Origin: CAZRCG01 sp964598565
Lineage (GTDB): Bacteria; Bdellovibrionota; UBA2394
Direction of reading: 5' to 3'
Assembly: GCA_964598565.1 (NCBI GenBank)
Contig: CAZRCG010000007.1
Coordinates: 62,001 to 126,000, forward strand
DNA length: 64,000 bases
Under the pieces are notes generated by a model. The model was given only the letters and a program-made list of their open reading frames with translations. It was not told where the DNA came from and did no database searches. Position 1 is the first letter of the stretch. Every line of letters begins with the position of its first letter. This document shows positions 1-8,772 of this stretch, piece after piece. Position numbers and translations under genes: made by a program.

Positions 1-697
1 AAAGTGAGCCGGGACTCCCTTGATCGTTTTGAAGATAGAGAGCCATGACAGACCACCGATCACTTCGCTTCCAGCTTTTGATATTGATTCGCTGAGCGGC
101 ATTGTTCTCACGGCGCTGCTTCTTGCCGCCGTGCTCGAAGACAAAATCTCCCATCGAGCGCTCGAGAGAGGCAGACGCGACGGGCGTGAGTATGCCCATC
201 GAGATAAACGACTCGCTACCCAGCTGACTTTCAAACCCATATCGATTTTTCCGAGGAAGACTTAAGTGAAGGGCGCCTGAGGCTTCGGGGGCCAAGAGTG
301 TGTCGGGTCCTCGCATCAAGTTCATAGAATCAAAACCAAAGGGCGATAGAAGGGAAAAATCAAAATCTCCCGATGAAGGAGAATTGAGTCGATAGCCCTC
401 GACAAAGACCGACGTGTCTTTGGTTTGGCCCCCACGGACACTCAGACCATAGGTGGATAGCGAGCCACTATAGCTTTTGAAGCTGAGTGAGGGAGAACTC
501 ATACGGCCATCGTCAGCGTCGAACGCTTCACTCAGTTGACTTGGGTTTGCTGCCGACTCGGTCGAGAGGCCCTGCGCCTGAAGCGAGACTATGGCAGATG
601 ACAGTGTCGAGAGCCCCAAAAAACAGAATGTGGTGACAGCATAAAGTGCTAAGCGACAAAATACAGAACGATAAAAATAGGAGGCGACCAGAGGCAT
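1..697 (-). CDS. TonB-dependent outer-membrane receptor, N-terminal part (cut by window edge)
   Basis: This reading frame enters the window from the left edge, so only the first 232 residues are visible. Residues 15-40 form a hydrophobic signal-like segment ending near SSA. Residues 70-150 look like a TonB plug domain: a LSVRGG motif, then VFVEGYRLNSP and a MRGPDTLLAPEASGALHLS block, which match the 'V.VRG ... DG.RLN ... RGP.S.L.GS.A.GG.I' pattern of BtuB/FepA-type plugs. The end (NDQGSPGSL) resembles the first barrel strands of that family. An in-frame stop lies shortly upstream of the ATG at 697, and no convincing Shine-Dalgarno is seen. It follows the barrel gene at 741-2003 by 43 bases on the same strand, so the two may be co-transcribed. 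The substrate cannot be told. Confidence 0.7.
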   Translation of the reverse strand, partial: MPLVASYFYRSVFCRLALYAVTTFCFLGLSTLSSAIVSLQAQGLSTESAANPSQLSEAFDADDGRMSSPSLSFKSYSGSLSTYGLSVRGGQTKDTSVFVEGYRLNSPSSGDFDFSLLSPFGFDSMNLMRGPDTLLAPEASGALHLSLPRKNRYGFESQLGSESFISMGILTPVASASLERSMGDFVFEHGGKKQRRENNAAQRINIKSWKRSDRWSVMALYLQNDQGSPGSL

Positions 698-740
698 AAG
701 TGGTCGCGAGTCTAGGCCCTGTTCGGGCTAGAAATCGAGC

Positions 741-2003
741 CTAAAAATAGGCCTTTAACTGAAGTCCTGTAGAGCGAAAATCTGTCACATTGCGGCCCGC
801 AAAATTCATTCGGTAAAAGGCACTCACTGAAAACGGAAAGCGCTCACGCCCTGCACGAACCGCTGCCAAATTCGAATATTCGAGCGTCGCCTGGCCTTCA
901 TGAAGGAGTTGACTGGTTCCAGTTTCTAGGAGCTCGGCGGCCGCTCCTGTATAGGAGTCCGAAAATTTTTGTTTGAAGCGATAGCGTGGGCTAAAGGTCA
1001 CGCGCGATAGAGGACTAAGATGGGTTTCAAGCGCTGTCTCCCAAAAATCACCCGGCGTATGGGTGGTCGATGTTTTTGCTAAGCCCAAGGGCAGGTCTTC
1101 ACTGAGAGGAACTCTGACTTCGGTGGAATGAGGTAGCTGAATCGTATAGCCTAGCTCCCACGTAAATGAGAGTCGCTGCGAAACATCGTGATCGACGAGT
1201 GAGAAAAATCCCATATCGATTTGACCATCTCCGAACGCTAAATCTAAGAGTTCGTTAGGGTCGTCCTCACGCCCCGTGGGCAGGCGAACGCCGCCCTTTG
1301 CTGTGGCTCGCCACTGTGTATTTCGAAAATACTGATACTTGGCGCCCATCTCAATATCGCCCAGGCCGCTGCCAGACCATGATGCGAGTGCTCCGTTATA
1401 GCCATATTGTTTTTGAAGAATCTGATTGAACGATGCCAGTGATAGTGACGACGCAAGTGATTGCCGCAAAAATCTTTCACTGCTGTCAGGGGCAAGTGCC
1501 TCGGTGGCGGCCAGATAATTTGCGCTTGGGGTGAGTCGGCCTTCAAACTCTGTTTTTCCATGGACCATAGGCACAATGAGGCCGACGCTTAAGCGCGACG
1601 TCAGCCCATACTCAGCGACGAGAGTTAGAGAATAAACTTCCGTTCTGATGGATGATTCTAAGTCCGCAATAGTTTCGTTTAAAAATTGATCTCCCTCACC
1701 AGCCTTAAAAAGATTCTTTCTTGCGGCGATTTCATCCAAGCCCTTTACGATGCCGGCCTTCGTGAGAAAATTGGCCGTGATGGGTCGCGACAATGGGCTG
1801 CCCAACGACTGGGTGAGCTGATCATCGCCATACTTACCCTCGGCCTGAGAAAACGATGTAACAGCCCGTAGTCGCCATCGACCCTGCGGAAGTACTTTTG
1901 CATCGTCCGCTGCTGCCGGGTGCGGCAAGGCCAACAGAACGATAAGACCAACGACCCATCCAAAAATTTCAAAACTACAATAGTGATTTGCTTTTACAGA
2001 CAT
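741..2003 (-). CDS. Outer-membrane beta-barrel protein, function unknown
   Basis: A 420-residue exported protein. Residues 12-33 form a signal peptide (WVVGLIVLLALPHPAAA) with an AAA cleavage site. The rest is rich in alternating polar/aromatic stretches typical of barrel strands, such as LVAEYGLTSRLSVGLIVPMV and MGAKYQYFRNTQWRATAKGGV. The chain ends in AYF, the C-terminal phenylalanine expected of BAM substrates. The layout resembles the loosely defined 'transporter / MetA-pathway of phenol degradation' barrel family, but I cannot assign a substrate. Its neighbour downstream on the same strand is a TonB-dependent receptor, which suggests a shared uptake role. Outer-membrane localisation is well supported; the function is not. 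Confidence 0.65.
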   Translation of the reverse strand: MSVKANHYCSFEIFGWVVGLIVLLALPHPAAADDAKVLPQGRWRLRAVTSFSQAEGKYGDDQLTQSLGSPLSRPITANFLTKAGIVKGLDEIAARKNLFKAGEGDQFLNETIADLESSIRTEVYSLTLVAEYGLTSRLSVGLIVPMVHGKTEFEGRLTPSANYLAATEALAPDSSERFLRQSLASSLSLASFNQILQKQYGYNGALASWSGSGLGDIEMGAKYQYFRNTQWRATAKGGVRLPTGREDDPNELLDLAFGDGQIDMGFFSLVDHDVSQRLSFTWELGYTIQLPHSTEVRVPLSEDLPLGLAKTSTTHTPGDFWETALETHLSPLSRVTFSPRYRFKQKFSDSYTGAAAELLETGTSQLLHEGQATLEYSNLAAVRAGRERFPFSVSAFYRMNFAGRNVTDFRSTGLQLKAYF

Positions 2004-2046
2004 TTACTAGCCCCTCCACCACGTATGTTTCTAGAAGAAACGGGGG

Positions 2047-2385
2047 GATGAATCAAATGGATTCCGTTTTGAAAATTTAGTCGCCTCGCAGCTTCTCACG
2101 TATTGCCATTTTATCGAGGATAAAAAAGGGCATGCGATGGAGCTCCGATTCTTGCGTGATACCGACGGCCGCGAAGTTGATTTTGTTGTTGTCATGGATC
2201 AAAAGCCTCTATTCTCTGTTGAATGCAAGACAAGCGAGAAGAATATTAGTTCAGCGATCCCATACTACGAAATACGAACAGATATTCCGCATTTTTATCG
2301 GGCGCATCGAGGTGATAAGCTATACTAAAAAGGCAAAACGACCGTTCTGTCATTTGTCCGATTTTGCGAAGATCTGAAATGCCCT
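2047..2385 (+). pseudogene. Remnant of an AAA-type ATPase gene, C-terminal DUF4143 domain
   Basis: Reading frame 1 from 2047 encodes FRFENLVASQLLTYCHFIED, then MELRFLRDTDGREVDFVV, then ECKTSEKNI and RTDIPHFYRAHRGDKLY. This is the signature of the C-terminal DUF4143 (PD-(D/E)XK-like) part of a widespread family of 350-400 aa AAA ATPases, often near toxin-antitoxin genes. The frame is stopped by TAA at 2326-2328, yet the same frame continues the homology beyond it (KGKTTVLSFVRFCEDLKCP, up to 2385). Upstream it is closed by TAG at 2032-2034, next to the start of the gene on the other strand. The ATP-binding half is absent. It is a 5'-truncated copy with a nonsense codon, so it should not be active. 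Confidence 0.8.
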
Positions 2386-2394
2386 AAAGGCCGG

Positions 2395-3520
2395 CTACAT
2401 CGTTTTAACCGTTTCCGCTTGCTTCAAAAGAAAAGCTTCTACAAAGTCTTCGAGTTCTCCATCGAGAACCGCGTCGGGTTGAAACGATTCATGTTCGGTT
2501 CGTAGGTCTTTCACAAGTCGGTAGGGTGCCAATACATACGATCGAATTTGAGACCCCCATGAATTGTCGAGCTTCTGAGCATGGTGAGCATCCGTGGCAG
2601 CTTGTCGCTTTTGAATTTCAAGCTCATAGAGGCGGCTCTTAAGCATGGTCATGGCAGTGGCGCGATTCTGGTGCTGAGACCGCTGGGTCTGGCAGGCCAC
2701 AATAATGCCCGAGGGAATATGGGTGAGCCGCACGGCAGACTCGGTTTTGTTCACATGTTGACCGCCGGCACCACCGGAGCGAAACGTATCGGTCTTGATG
2801 TCGTCCGGTTTGATTTCGACTTCAATATCATCGTCAATTTCAGGAACAATATCCACGGCGGCGAACGAGGTATGCCGCCGTTTGTTTGAATCATAGGGAG
2901 AAATACGTACGAGTCGATGTACTCCGCGCTCACTTTTTAAGTAGCCATAGGCATGATCGCCTCTGCAAATGAAGGTCGCCGACTTAATACCTGCCGCTTC
3001 ACCGGCTTGCTCGTCGACGATATCGACTTCAAAGCCTTTACGGTGCGCATAGCGCAGCAACATGCGTTGGAGCATCTGGGCCCAGTCTTGAGCTTCGGTA
3101 CCGCCTGAGCCAGCGTTTATCGAGACAATTGCGTTAAGTCGATCGGCTTCTGCAGACAACATTTTCTTAAGCTCAAGGCTGCGAAGGTTTTGATAAAGTT
3201 TTGGAAGTTCGGAGCCAATCTCATGCAGGAGATCATCGCCGTCGTCTATAGTTTCAAGCAACTCAATCGAGTCGTTTACCGAACGAGACAACGATTCAAA
3301 AGGCTCTACTGTCTTGTTGAGACTTTCGATTCTAAACTGAGTTTTTTTGGCATCGTCTGGATTGTTCCAAAATTCGGGCGACAGAGTCTTTTCGCTTAAA
3401 ACGCCGCGTTCATCTTTGAGTCGATCGACGTCAAAGTAGCCCCCGTAAGTGAGAAATTCTTGTCTTGAGTTCGTTGAACTCCTGAATCAAACCTTTGCGA
3501 TCTTTCGCGGACGTTTCCAT
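2395..3520 (-). CDS. prfB: Peptide chain release factor 2, programmed +1 frameshift
   Basis: RF2 ends translation at UGA and UAA. The gene is read in two frames. The first 29 codons begin at ATG 3520 (METSAKDRKG) and end in ISHLRGLL followed by TGA at 3431-3433. A +1 slip at CTT TGA C continues into DVDRLKDERG and the long downstream frame. The total is 374 residues, the usual RF2 length. The peptidyl-hydrolysis motif GGQ falls at residues 252-254 inside RSGGAGGQHVNKTESAVRLT. The codon-recognition tripeptide, normally SPF, reads SPY (residues 207-209, bases 2893-2901). The start lies inside the end of lnt, so the two genes overlap by 34 bases and are probably translationally coupled. Regulation: RF2 autoregulates through the in-frame UGA. 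Confidence 0.95.
3430..3446 (-). promoter_or_regulatory. RF2 programmed +1 frameshift site
   Basis: On the minus strand the sequence reads TTACGGGGGCTACTTTGAC. This contains a purine-rich Shine-Dalgarno-like CGGGGG, a 3-base spacer, the slippery codon CTT and the in-frame stop TGA followed by C. It is the same arrangement as the E. coli prfB site (AGGGGG-TAT-CTT-TGA-C). When RF2 is scarce the ribosome pauses at UGA and shifts +1, which restores full-length RF2. Confidence 0.93.
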
Positions 3521-5013
3521 ATCAGAGCTATAACAAAAATAAGAGGCCAGATCCATTCCATTAACGGATAAGTCTTCACAAAAAAAGTCTGTGTCGGCTC
3601 GCGTGAGACGGGCACTGTCAAGACATCGCTCGCTTGGGCAAAAGCCGGTATATCGGTGCGCTCCCTTGGTGTCATGAGAGAGCTCTGTCCATTGTTCGTC
3701 ACTCGCAGCATCGGAAGACCCGTCTGATAACTTTGAAAATGAGACAGTGTGGCGTGTTGAGCCAGGGCCGACGTTTTTCCGTACCAAGCATCGTTTGTAA
3801 AATTAATTAAGATCTCAGCCCCTTTGCGCGCCAATGAGACGCTGGAGCGTGCAAAAATATCTTCGTAGCAAATGAGGGGGCCGACATTGAGTTGGCGTGG
3901 GCCCACTCGCAGCGTGTCTTGAGCAAAAGAGCCGGGTTGAAAGTCTCCGACATTTTCAACCACTTTTCCGAAGGGAATATAATCTTTCAGAGGCACGTAT
4001 TCACCGAAGGGCACCAGATGTCGTTTCTCGAAACGGCCCACCGAATGATCCCCTTCGAGTTGAATAACGCTATTCTTATTATAGGATCCATCGCGTACGA
4101 CCGCCCCAAAAAGAAGGGGCATCGGCAACTTAAAATCGAAGGATGATTCAGACGACATAACGAGAAACGGATAGGCCGTCTCTGGCCACGCCACAAGATC
4201 GGGAGCCTGGGGGACGAGAGCATATGAGAGGCCAAGTAGTTTCGAGAGATTATCGTGGGCTGCGCGCGGGTCCCACTTCAGATCTTGCGGGATATTGGGC
4301 TGAACAATACCGATGTTAAAGTCTTCTGTGGAGCCAGTAGGTAAAGCCCGCCCTGCCCAAGAGACGATCGCTACTAAACCAAAAATAAATACGGCTGGGA
4401 CTATGAAATCACGACGCGTCTGCCACGCAAATGAAACGAGGGCCGATACAAAAATAGCGGCAAAGGTGAGGCCGTGAATACCCCAAATCGATGAGGAGCC
4501 ACTTACAAACGGCGAGAATGAAAAGGCGGCACCCCATTCTCCCCAGGAAAATCCTGTCAAAAACCACTGCCGCCAGGCTTCGAGCGTCGCCCAGAGCGAT
4601 GCCCAAAGACAAAGTCGATTCAAGATCGGTCGCGACATAATCGTGTCGTTGCCTGCGATGCAGGCCCAGAGTCCCCAGTACACAGCGCAGTACGACGACA
4701 ATATGAGCGTAATCACCACCGATGTGGCCCATGATAGATCGCCAAAATTTATCAGGGCGTACGAAATCCAATACCAAATGCATGAAAACGAAATAAATCC
4801 AAAGAAGAAACCTTTTGAAAAGCGAGCGCGCGGACGTCCTGCTGTAAGATGAGGCCAAGCCAACGATGTGCCGATGATAGAAACTAGAATGGTAATCCAA
4901 GAATTCTCCCAAGCCAGATCACCGGCTCGAAACGGATGGGCGGCTGCAAGGGAAACGGCCGCAAACAAGAGAGTCAGCAGATACTTGGGAGGACAAAGAC
5001 GTTTCACAATCAC
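3487..5013 (-). CDS. lnt: Apolipoprotein N-acyltransferase
   Basis: Lnt transfers an acyl chain to the N-terminal cysteine of lipoproteins in the inner membrane, the last step of lipoprotein maturation in diderms. The 508-residue protein has about seven hydrophobic segments in residues 10-215 and a final anchor near 485-500 (WIWPLIFVIALIW). Between them is a nitrilase-fold domain. The catalytic triad is visible: Glu278 in AWPETAYPF, Lys330 in GRFEKRHLVPFGEYVP and Cys382 in GPLICYEDIF. The start is GTG at 5013, with AGAGGT inside the end of ybeY as ribosome binding site. Its 3' end overlaps prfB. The order ybeY-lnt resembles the enterobacterial ybeY-corC-lnt cluster. Confidence 0.93.
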   Translation of the reverse strand: MIVKRLCPPKYLLTLLFAAVSLAAAHPFRAGDLAWENSWITILVSIIGTSLAWPHLTAGRPRARFSKGFFFGFISFSCIWYWISYALINFGDLSWATSVVITLILSSYCAVYWGLWACIAGNDTIMSRPILNRLCLWASLWATLEAWRQWFLTGFSWGEWGAAFSFSPFVSGSSSIWGIHGLTFAAIFVSALVSFAWQTRRDFIVPAVFIFGLVAIVSWAGRALPTGSTEDFNIGIVQPNIPQDLKWDPRAAHDNLSKLLGLSYALVPQAPDLVAWPETAYPFLVMSSESSFDFKLPMPLLFGAVVRDGSYNKNSVIQLEGDHSVGRFEKRHLVPFGEYVPLKDYIPFGKVVENVGDFQPGSFAQDTLRVGPRQLNVGPLICYEDIFARSSVSLARKGAEILINFTNDAWYGKTSALAQHATLSHFQSYQTGLPMLRVTNNGQSSLMTPRERTDIPAFAQASDVLTVPVSREPTQTFFVKTYPLMEWIWPLIFVIALIWKRPRKIAKV

Positions 5014-5016
5014 ACG

Positions 5017-5469
5017 CTAACCTCTACGAGTGAGTCGATTCAAATAGTTTTCCATTTGAGATTCAAGATTGCGCATGATGCGGGCCTGGCGAGGGGTTTC
5101 ATGATCGTAGCCGAGCAGGTGAAAAAGACCGTGACAAAAGAGCTCAAGAATCTCTCGCTTCACCGAATGATCGTATTCGGTCGCTTGCCGCTCGGCGACT
5201 TTTCTATCAATTACAATAGAGCCCAGCACATGAGGAATTTCCGATATAAAGCTGAGAACATCGGTGGTCTTCACTTTACCTCGATACTGAGTGTTCAAAG
5301 CCTTTACTTGAGCGCTACTTGCTATGACAAGTTCGACGATATTCTTAGTTGGTTCTACATGGCCGCCCTCGGCCTTAGATAGCGCGATTACCTTTACGGC
5401 AAGGAGCGACAATCGTTGCTCAGAGATGCCGAGAGGCTTTCGAGTGCGATTAACAACGGAGACATGCAT
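5017..5469 (-). CDS. ybeY: Endoribonuclease YbeY (16S rRNA 3'-end maturation)
   Basis: YbeY is a single-strand-specific, zinc-dependent endoribonuclease needed for 16S rRNA 3' maturation and ribosome quality control. At 150 residues it has the normal size. The metal site HGLFHLLGYDH occupies residues 113-123, with His113, His117 and His123 as ligands. The conserved TDVLSF block is at residues 69-74. It sits 13 bases after the 7TMR-HD gene and three bases before lnt, so it is plainly part of that operon. The start at ATG 5469 has only a poor Shine-Dalgarno (TAGG, very close), which suggests coupling to upstream translation. Confidence 0.93.
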   Translation of the reverse strand: MHVSVVNRTRKPLGISEQRLSLLAVKVIALSKAEGGHVEPTKNIVELVIASSAQVKALNTQYRGKVKTTDVLSFISEIPHVLGSIVIDRKVAERQATEYDHSVKREILELFCHGLFHLLGYDHETPRQARIMRNLESQMENYLNRLTRRG

Positions 5470-5482
5470 GGCCTAAAAAATC

Positions 5483-7729
5483 CTAGGGCGAAAATGGCTT
5501 CATCGACGACGTACGCTGTGGATCGTCGGATTCTTCTTTATGAGAGGGATACTCAATTCGTTGATGATAGATGCCCTGCAGTACCTGAGAAAAGGCCATG
5601 CCAATGGCGTTTAAATCTTTGAGAGTGAGATCGCATTCATCGAGCTGTCCATCGAGAAAAAATCGCTCAATCGTTTGATGCACCACTTGTCGAATTTGAT
5701 CGGCCGATTTCTTGGGCAGACTCTTGACGGTCGCTTCAACGGCATCGGCTAAGAGAATGATGGCCGCTTCTCTGGTTTGCGGTTTGGGGCCAGGGTATCT
5801 AAAATCGCGATCGTCGGGTTCTTCGGTGCCTTCAGCTTCGGCGAGTTTGCGAGCCTTATCGTAAAAGTATGAGATAAGACCGGTGCCGTGATGCTGGGGG
5901 ATCACCTCAATAATACTCGGAGGTAACTTGTACTCCAGGGCAAGCTCGATGCCTTCTTTCACATGGTTTGAGATGATAAGCGCACTCATTGTCGGCGCGA
6001 GTTTGTCGTGTTTGTTCTCGCCTTTAATGTTCTCAATAAAGTAGTGAGGCTTTTTTAATTTTCCTACGTCATGATAGAGACTTGCCACACGAGCAAACAA
6101 GCCATTGCCGCGAATGGTCTCTGCCGCTTTTTCGGCCAACTGACTTACGGTGAAGGAGTGAAAGTAGGTTCCAGGAGCTTTAATAATTAAATCTCGTAGC
6201 AGAGGATGATTGGTGCTCGCCAGCTCCATAAGGCGCAAATCGGTCGTATAGCCCAAAAGTTCAATAATGGGCTGAAACCCAAGAACGAGCATGCTTGAAA
6301 CAAAGCCTGAGAGAAGGCAGAATCCAATCAAAGCGGTATAAGAGATGATCGGCAATTCAAAATTGGGAAGATCTGACAGACCTGCCATAGAGCCTACGAT
6401 CATCATCACGCTGACAACGAGCCCAGCAACGAGTCCGGCTCTGAAGACGTCAGAGCGTTGTGAAATATGGCGCATGCAAGCCGCTGCAGCGAGCGATGAC
6501 GTATAAAATGCGACGCCAAAAAAAGCGTCTCGTTGAATGAGTGAAAGACAGATGGCCTGAATCAAAATAAAGAAGTGTGTAATCTCCATGCTCGCAAATA
6601 GTCGAAGAGTCATTCCGCTAAATGCAATGGGCAGCAGATAGTGAATGGCCGAACCGAATGATGTGGTGCCTCGCGATACATGAAGAACATGCAGAGCAAA
6701 GGCATAGAGTCCTAAAGAAATTACCAAAAAACCCCCGATAACACACTGGTCTCGCAGGGACAGTTTAAACTTCTTAAAATTAGATTGGCCTACAAAATTG
6801 AGAACTAAGATTAACACGAATAAAAAGAGGGCCATTAAACCCGTGGCTTTAAATCCCCGAAGTTTATCCCCCTGTTTTTGTTGACTAGCTAAGAGTAAGA
6901 CGTGCCGCCGCTCAATACGCTCGCCAGCTTTAAGAAAAGTTTCTCCACCCCGAACCTCGTAGACGACAGGTTCGATGGATGCTGAGATCTCTTGGCGCCT
7001 GTGTTCTGTTTCAACACGGTTAAAACTTAAATCTGTCTCAATGAGATTGGTGAATAGAAATAAAATCTGCTCATAGTGCGCGGGCGACAGCGTTCGCTCT
7101 TGCTTCGGAGGAGTTTGATAGCGAGCGCGAAAAGAATCTCGTACTTCAGAAATACTTTGAATTTTATTGAGAAAGGCCTTTCGAGAGACTCGAATCTCTT
7201 CATTGCTGCGAATATCGCGAACTAAAATTTCAGAAGAGACCAAGGTCGATTTTTCTTCGACGATCCAAACCGATCGATAGTCTGCAACGAACTGTGTTGC
7301 AAGAGATTCTAAAATATGACTGCCTCGATTAGCGCGCAGCGCTACCCACTGTAGGCTCGTCAAAGGAACTTTCAATAACTCTTCGATCATTGTCTCAGTT
7401 GCAGAGCTTTGTCCGAGGGTGGTCGCTTTGGCATTTTTAACTCGGTCTATTAATTGGCTGCGAGTGGCGGAGTCGAAGTCATATATGGGCAGTACTTGCT
7501 CGGAGAGAAGGCGCCGTTTCTTGTCGGTCAACTCTTCATCGATGACTCGCATGTCTTGCTGGGCCACTTCATCTTTGCCGGCGAGTCTGCCCACGACATA
7601 ATCTGGGCTTTCTTGCGTCCAGGGGCTGCGAGCGATCGTCGCCGCTGCCAATGCAGTCAGTGCTGCAATGGCCAGTGAGCGCCAGCGTCTCTTAAGCAAA
7701 AAAAATTGGCTTGTCCAAAATCCATCCAT
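5483..7729 (-). CDS. 7TMR-HD membrane phosphohydrolase, PgpH-like
   Basis: A roughly 749-residue inner-membrane protein. One N-terminal membrane segment (near residues 17-35) is followed by a large extracytoplasmic 7TMR-HDED region. About seven membrane helices follow between residues 295 and 490. The C-terminal cytoplasmic HD domain has YHDVGKLKKPHYFIEN near residue 552, preceded by HSF and followed by IISNHVKEG and PQHHGTG, the His/Asp pattern of a metal-dependent phosphohydrolase. In Firmicutes the same architecture (PgpH) degrades cyclic di-AMP and also lies beside ybeY. Whether this organism makes c-di-AMP cannot be judged from the window. ATG 7729 is preferred over GTG 7732, which is immediately adjacent. 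Confidence 0.85.
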   Translation of the reverse strand: MDGFWTSQFFLLKRRWRSLAIAALTALAAATIARSPWTQESPDYVVGRLAGKDEVAQQDMRVIDEELTDKKRRLLSEQVLPIYDFDSATRSQLIDRVKNAKATTLGQSSATETMIEELLKVPLTSLQWVALRANRGSHILESLATQFVADYRSVWIVEEKSTLVSSEILVRDIRSNEEIRVSRKAFLNKIQSISEVRDSFRARYQTPPKQERTLSPAHYEQILFLFTNLIETDLSFNRVETEHRRQEISASIEPVVYEVRGGETFLKAGERIERRHVLLLASQQKQGDKLRGFKATGLMALFLFVLILVLNFVGQSNFKKFKLSLRDQCVIGGFLVISLGLYAFALHVLHVSRGTTSFGSAIHYLLPIAFSGMTLRLFASMEITHFFILIQAICLSLIQRDAFFGVAFYTSSLAAAACMRHISQRSDVFRAGLVAGLVVSVMMIVGSMAGLSDLPNFELPIISYTALIGFCLLSGFVSSMLVLGFQPIIELLGYTTDLRLMELASTNHPLLRDLIIKAPGTYFHSFTVSQLAEKAAETIRGNGLFARVASLYHDVGKLKKPHYFIENIKGENKHDKLAPTMSALIISNHVKEGIELALEYKLPPSIIEVIPQHHGTGLISYFYDKARKLAEAEGTEEPDDRDFRYPGPKPQTREAAIILLADAVEATVKSLPKKSADQIRQVVHQTIERFFLDGQLDECDLTLKDLNAIGMAFSQVLQGIYHQRIEYPSHKEESDDPQRTSSMKPFSP

Positions 7730-7737
7730 CACTATGA

Positions 7738-8772
7738 TTAGCGCCTTTCGCTTCGGCAGCTTAACTCATAGGTTACCGGATTCATAAGCGAATAGCTGAA
7801 AAGATCTGCCGGAATAGCTAAAGACTTGGGCAATTCGTTCAACGTCAATGGATAGTACTGAAAACGACTTCGATAGATTTCAAGCGCTTGCTGCACAGCT
7901 CTCGAGTCACAAGGCGCCGTTATCTTTTGGCTAAAGACAAAATGAAGGCCGATCGTTAAAACTAAAGCCGATAGGGTTGTTACTACGGCGTTTAAAACAT
8001 CGTTGACGCTGAGAGCCAGAGTGTGAACGACGGAGCCCTCTTCGGCGAGTCGCTCTTTTGACCTCAGGGCGCCGCGTTCTTGAAGACTTAAAATCATCTC
8101 AATGGTGAGATACTCTCCGTAAGGCAGCATCTGTACCAAATCTAAAACACTGTGATGCCCGTCGCAGAGTCTCAGAAGCTCTAGCTCATCCACCGAAAAG
8201 GGTAATGGATTGCCCTGAACTTTGGCTTCTGACAAACTTTCTTCAATAAGGTCGGGTAAGTTTGAGTTTTGAATCGACGATACAAAGACTCGCTTGCTTG
8301 AACCCATTTGTGATTTAAGGGCCGGCCATGCTTGAAGTCGTCTCTTGGCCTCTTCAATTAATTCTCCCAGCTCCATGGGCGTATAAAAGGGAAGTTGGTC
8401 TGGATCTGGAAGAAATACGCGGTCGTCTTGTTTTCGAATTTCAATATTGGACCAAAAGAAGCATCTTAAAAAGACTTCTCTTCGATCTACGAGAAATAGT
8501 TTTTGAAGTCTTAGTTGTTGATCGGGGTTTGTCTTGAGGAGTTCAAGCATCAATTCAGGCCAGCTTCCCGGCATCCAGGAATCTGGCATCTGAACGTTAA
8601 GCCATGGATAGCGCTTCCAGCGCTGCAAAGATCGATCGATAGCTCGATGCGCATAAATCACTTGTCCCTCAGAAACTTCGATGGAGGCGCTTCCTTGAGT
8701 CGAAATGAGAATAACTCGTCCGGACCAAAGGTCTCGTCTGGCTTGTTCAAAAAAATCGAGTATCTGTTTCAT
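7738..8772 (-). CDS. Uncharacterised protein with PATAN/DUF4388-like N-terminus and one membrane anchor
   Basis: 344 residues, not a family I can name. Residues 1-45 (FFEQARRDLWSGRVILIST, then IEVSEGQVIYAH) look like the beta-rich start of a DUF4388/PATAN domain, which is found in many deltaproteobacterial regulators. The middle holds a helical stretch (ELLRLCDGHHSVLDLVQML) resembling the winged-helix part of those proteins. One membrane segment lies near residues 265-285 (NAVVTTLSALVLTIGLHFVF), leaving a short C-terminal domain outside. ATG overlaps the stop of the upstream membrane-protein gene (ATGA), and the 7TMR-HD gene follows within ten bases, so all three are likely translated together and may act in one envelope complex. 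Confidence 0.6.
   Translation of the reverse strand: MKQILDFFEQARRDLWSGRVILISTQGSASIEVSEGQVIYAHRAIDRSLQRWKRYPWLNVQMPDSWMPGSWPELMLELLKTNPDQQLRLQKLFLVDRREVFLRCFFWSNIEIRKQDDRVFLPDPDQLPFYTPMELGELIEEAKRRLQAWPALKSQMGSSKRVFVSSIQNSNLPDLIEESLSEAKVQGNPLPFSVDELELLRLCDGHHSVLDLVQMLPYGEYLTIEMILSLQERGALRSKERLAEEGSVVHTLALSVNDVLNAVVTTLSALVLTIGLHFVFSQKITAPCDSRAVQQALEIYRSRFQYYPLTLNELPKSLAIPADLFSYSLMNPVTYELSCRSERR

Noticed and set aside
3431..3787. A separate 118-codon frame before prfB
   Set aside because: Its end is the zero-frame leader of RF2 and its first part is the reverse frame of lnt; only codons from ATG 3520 belong to prfB.
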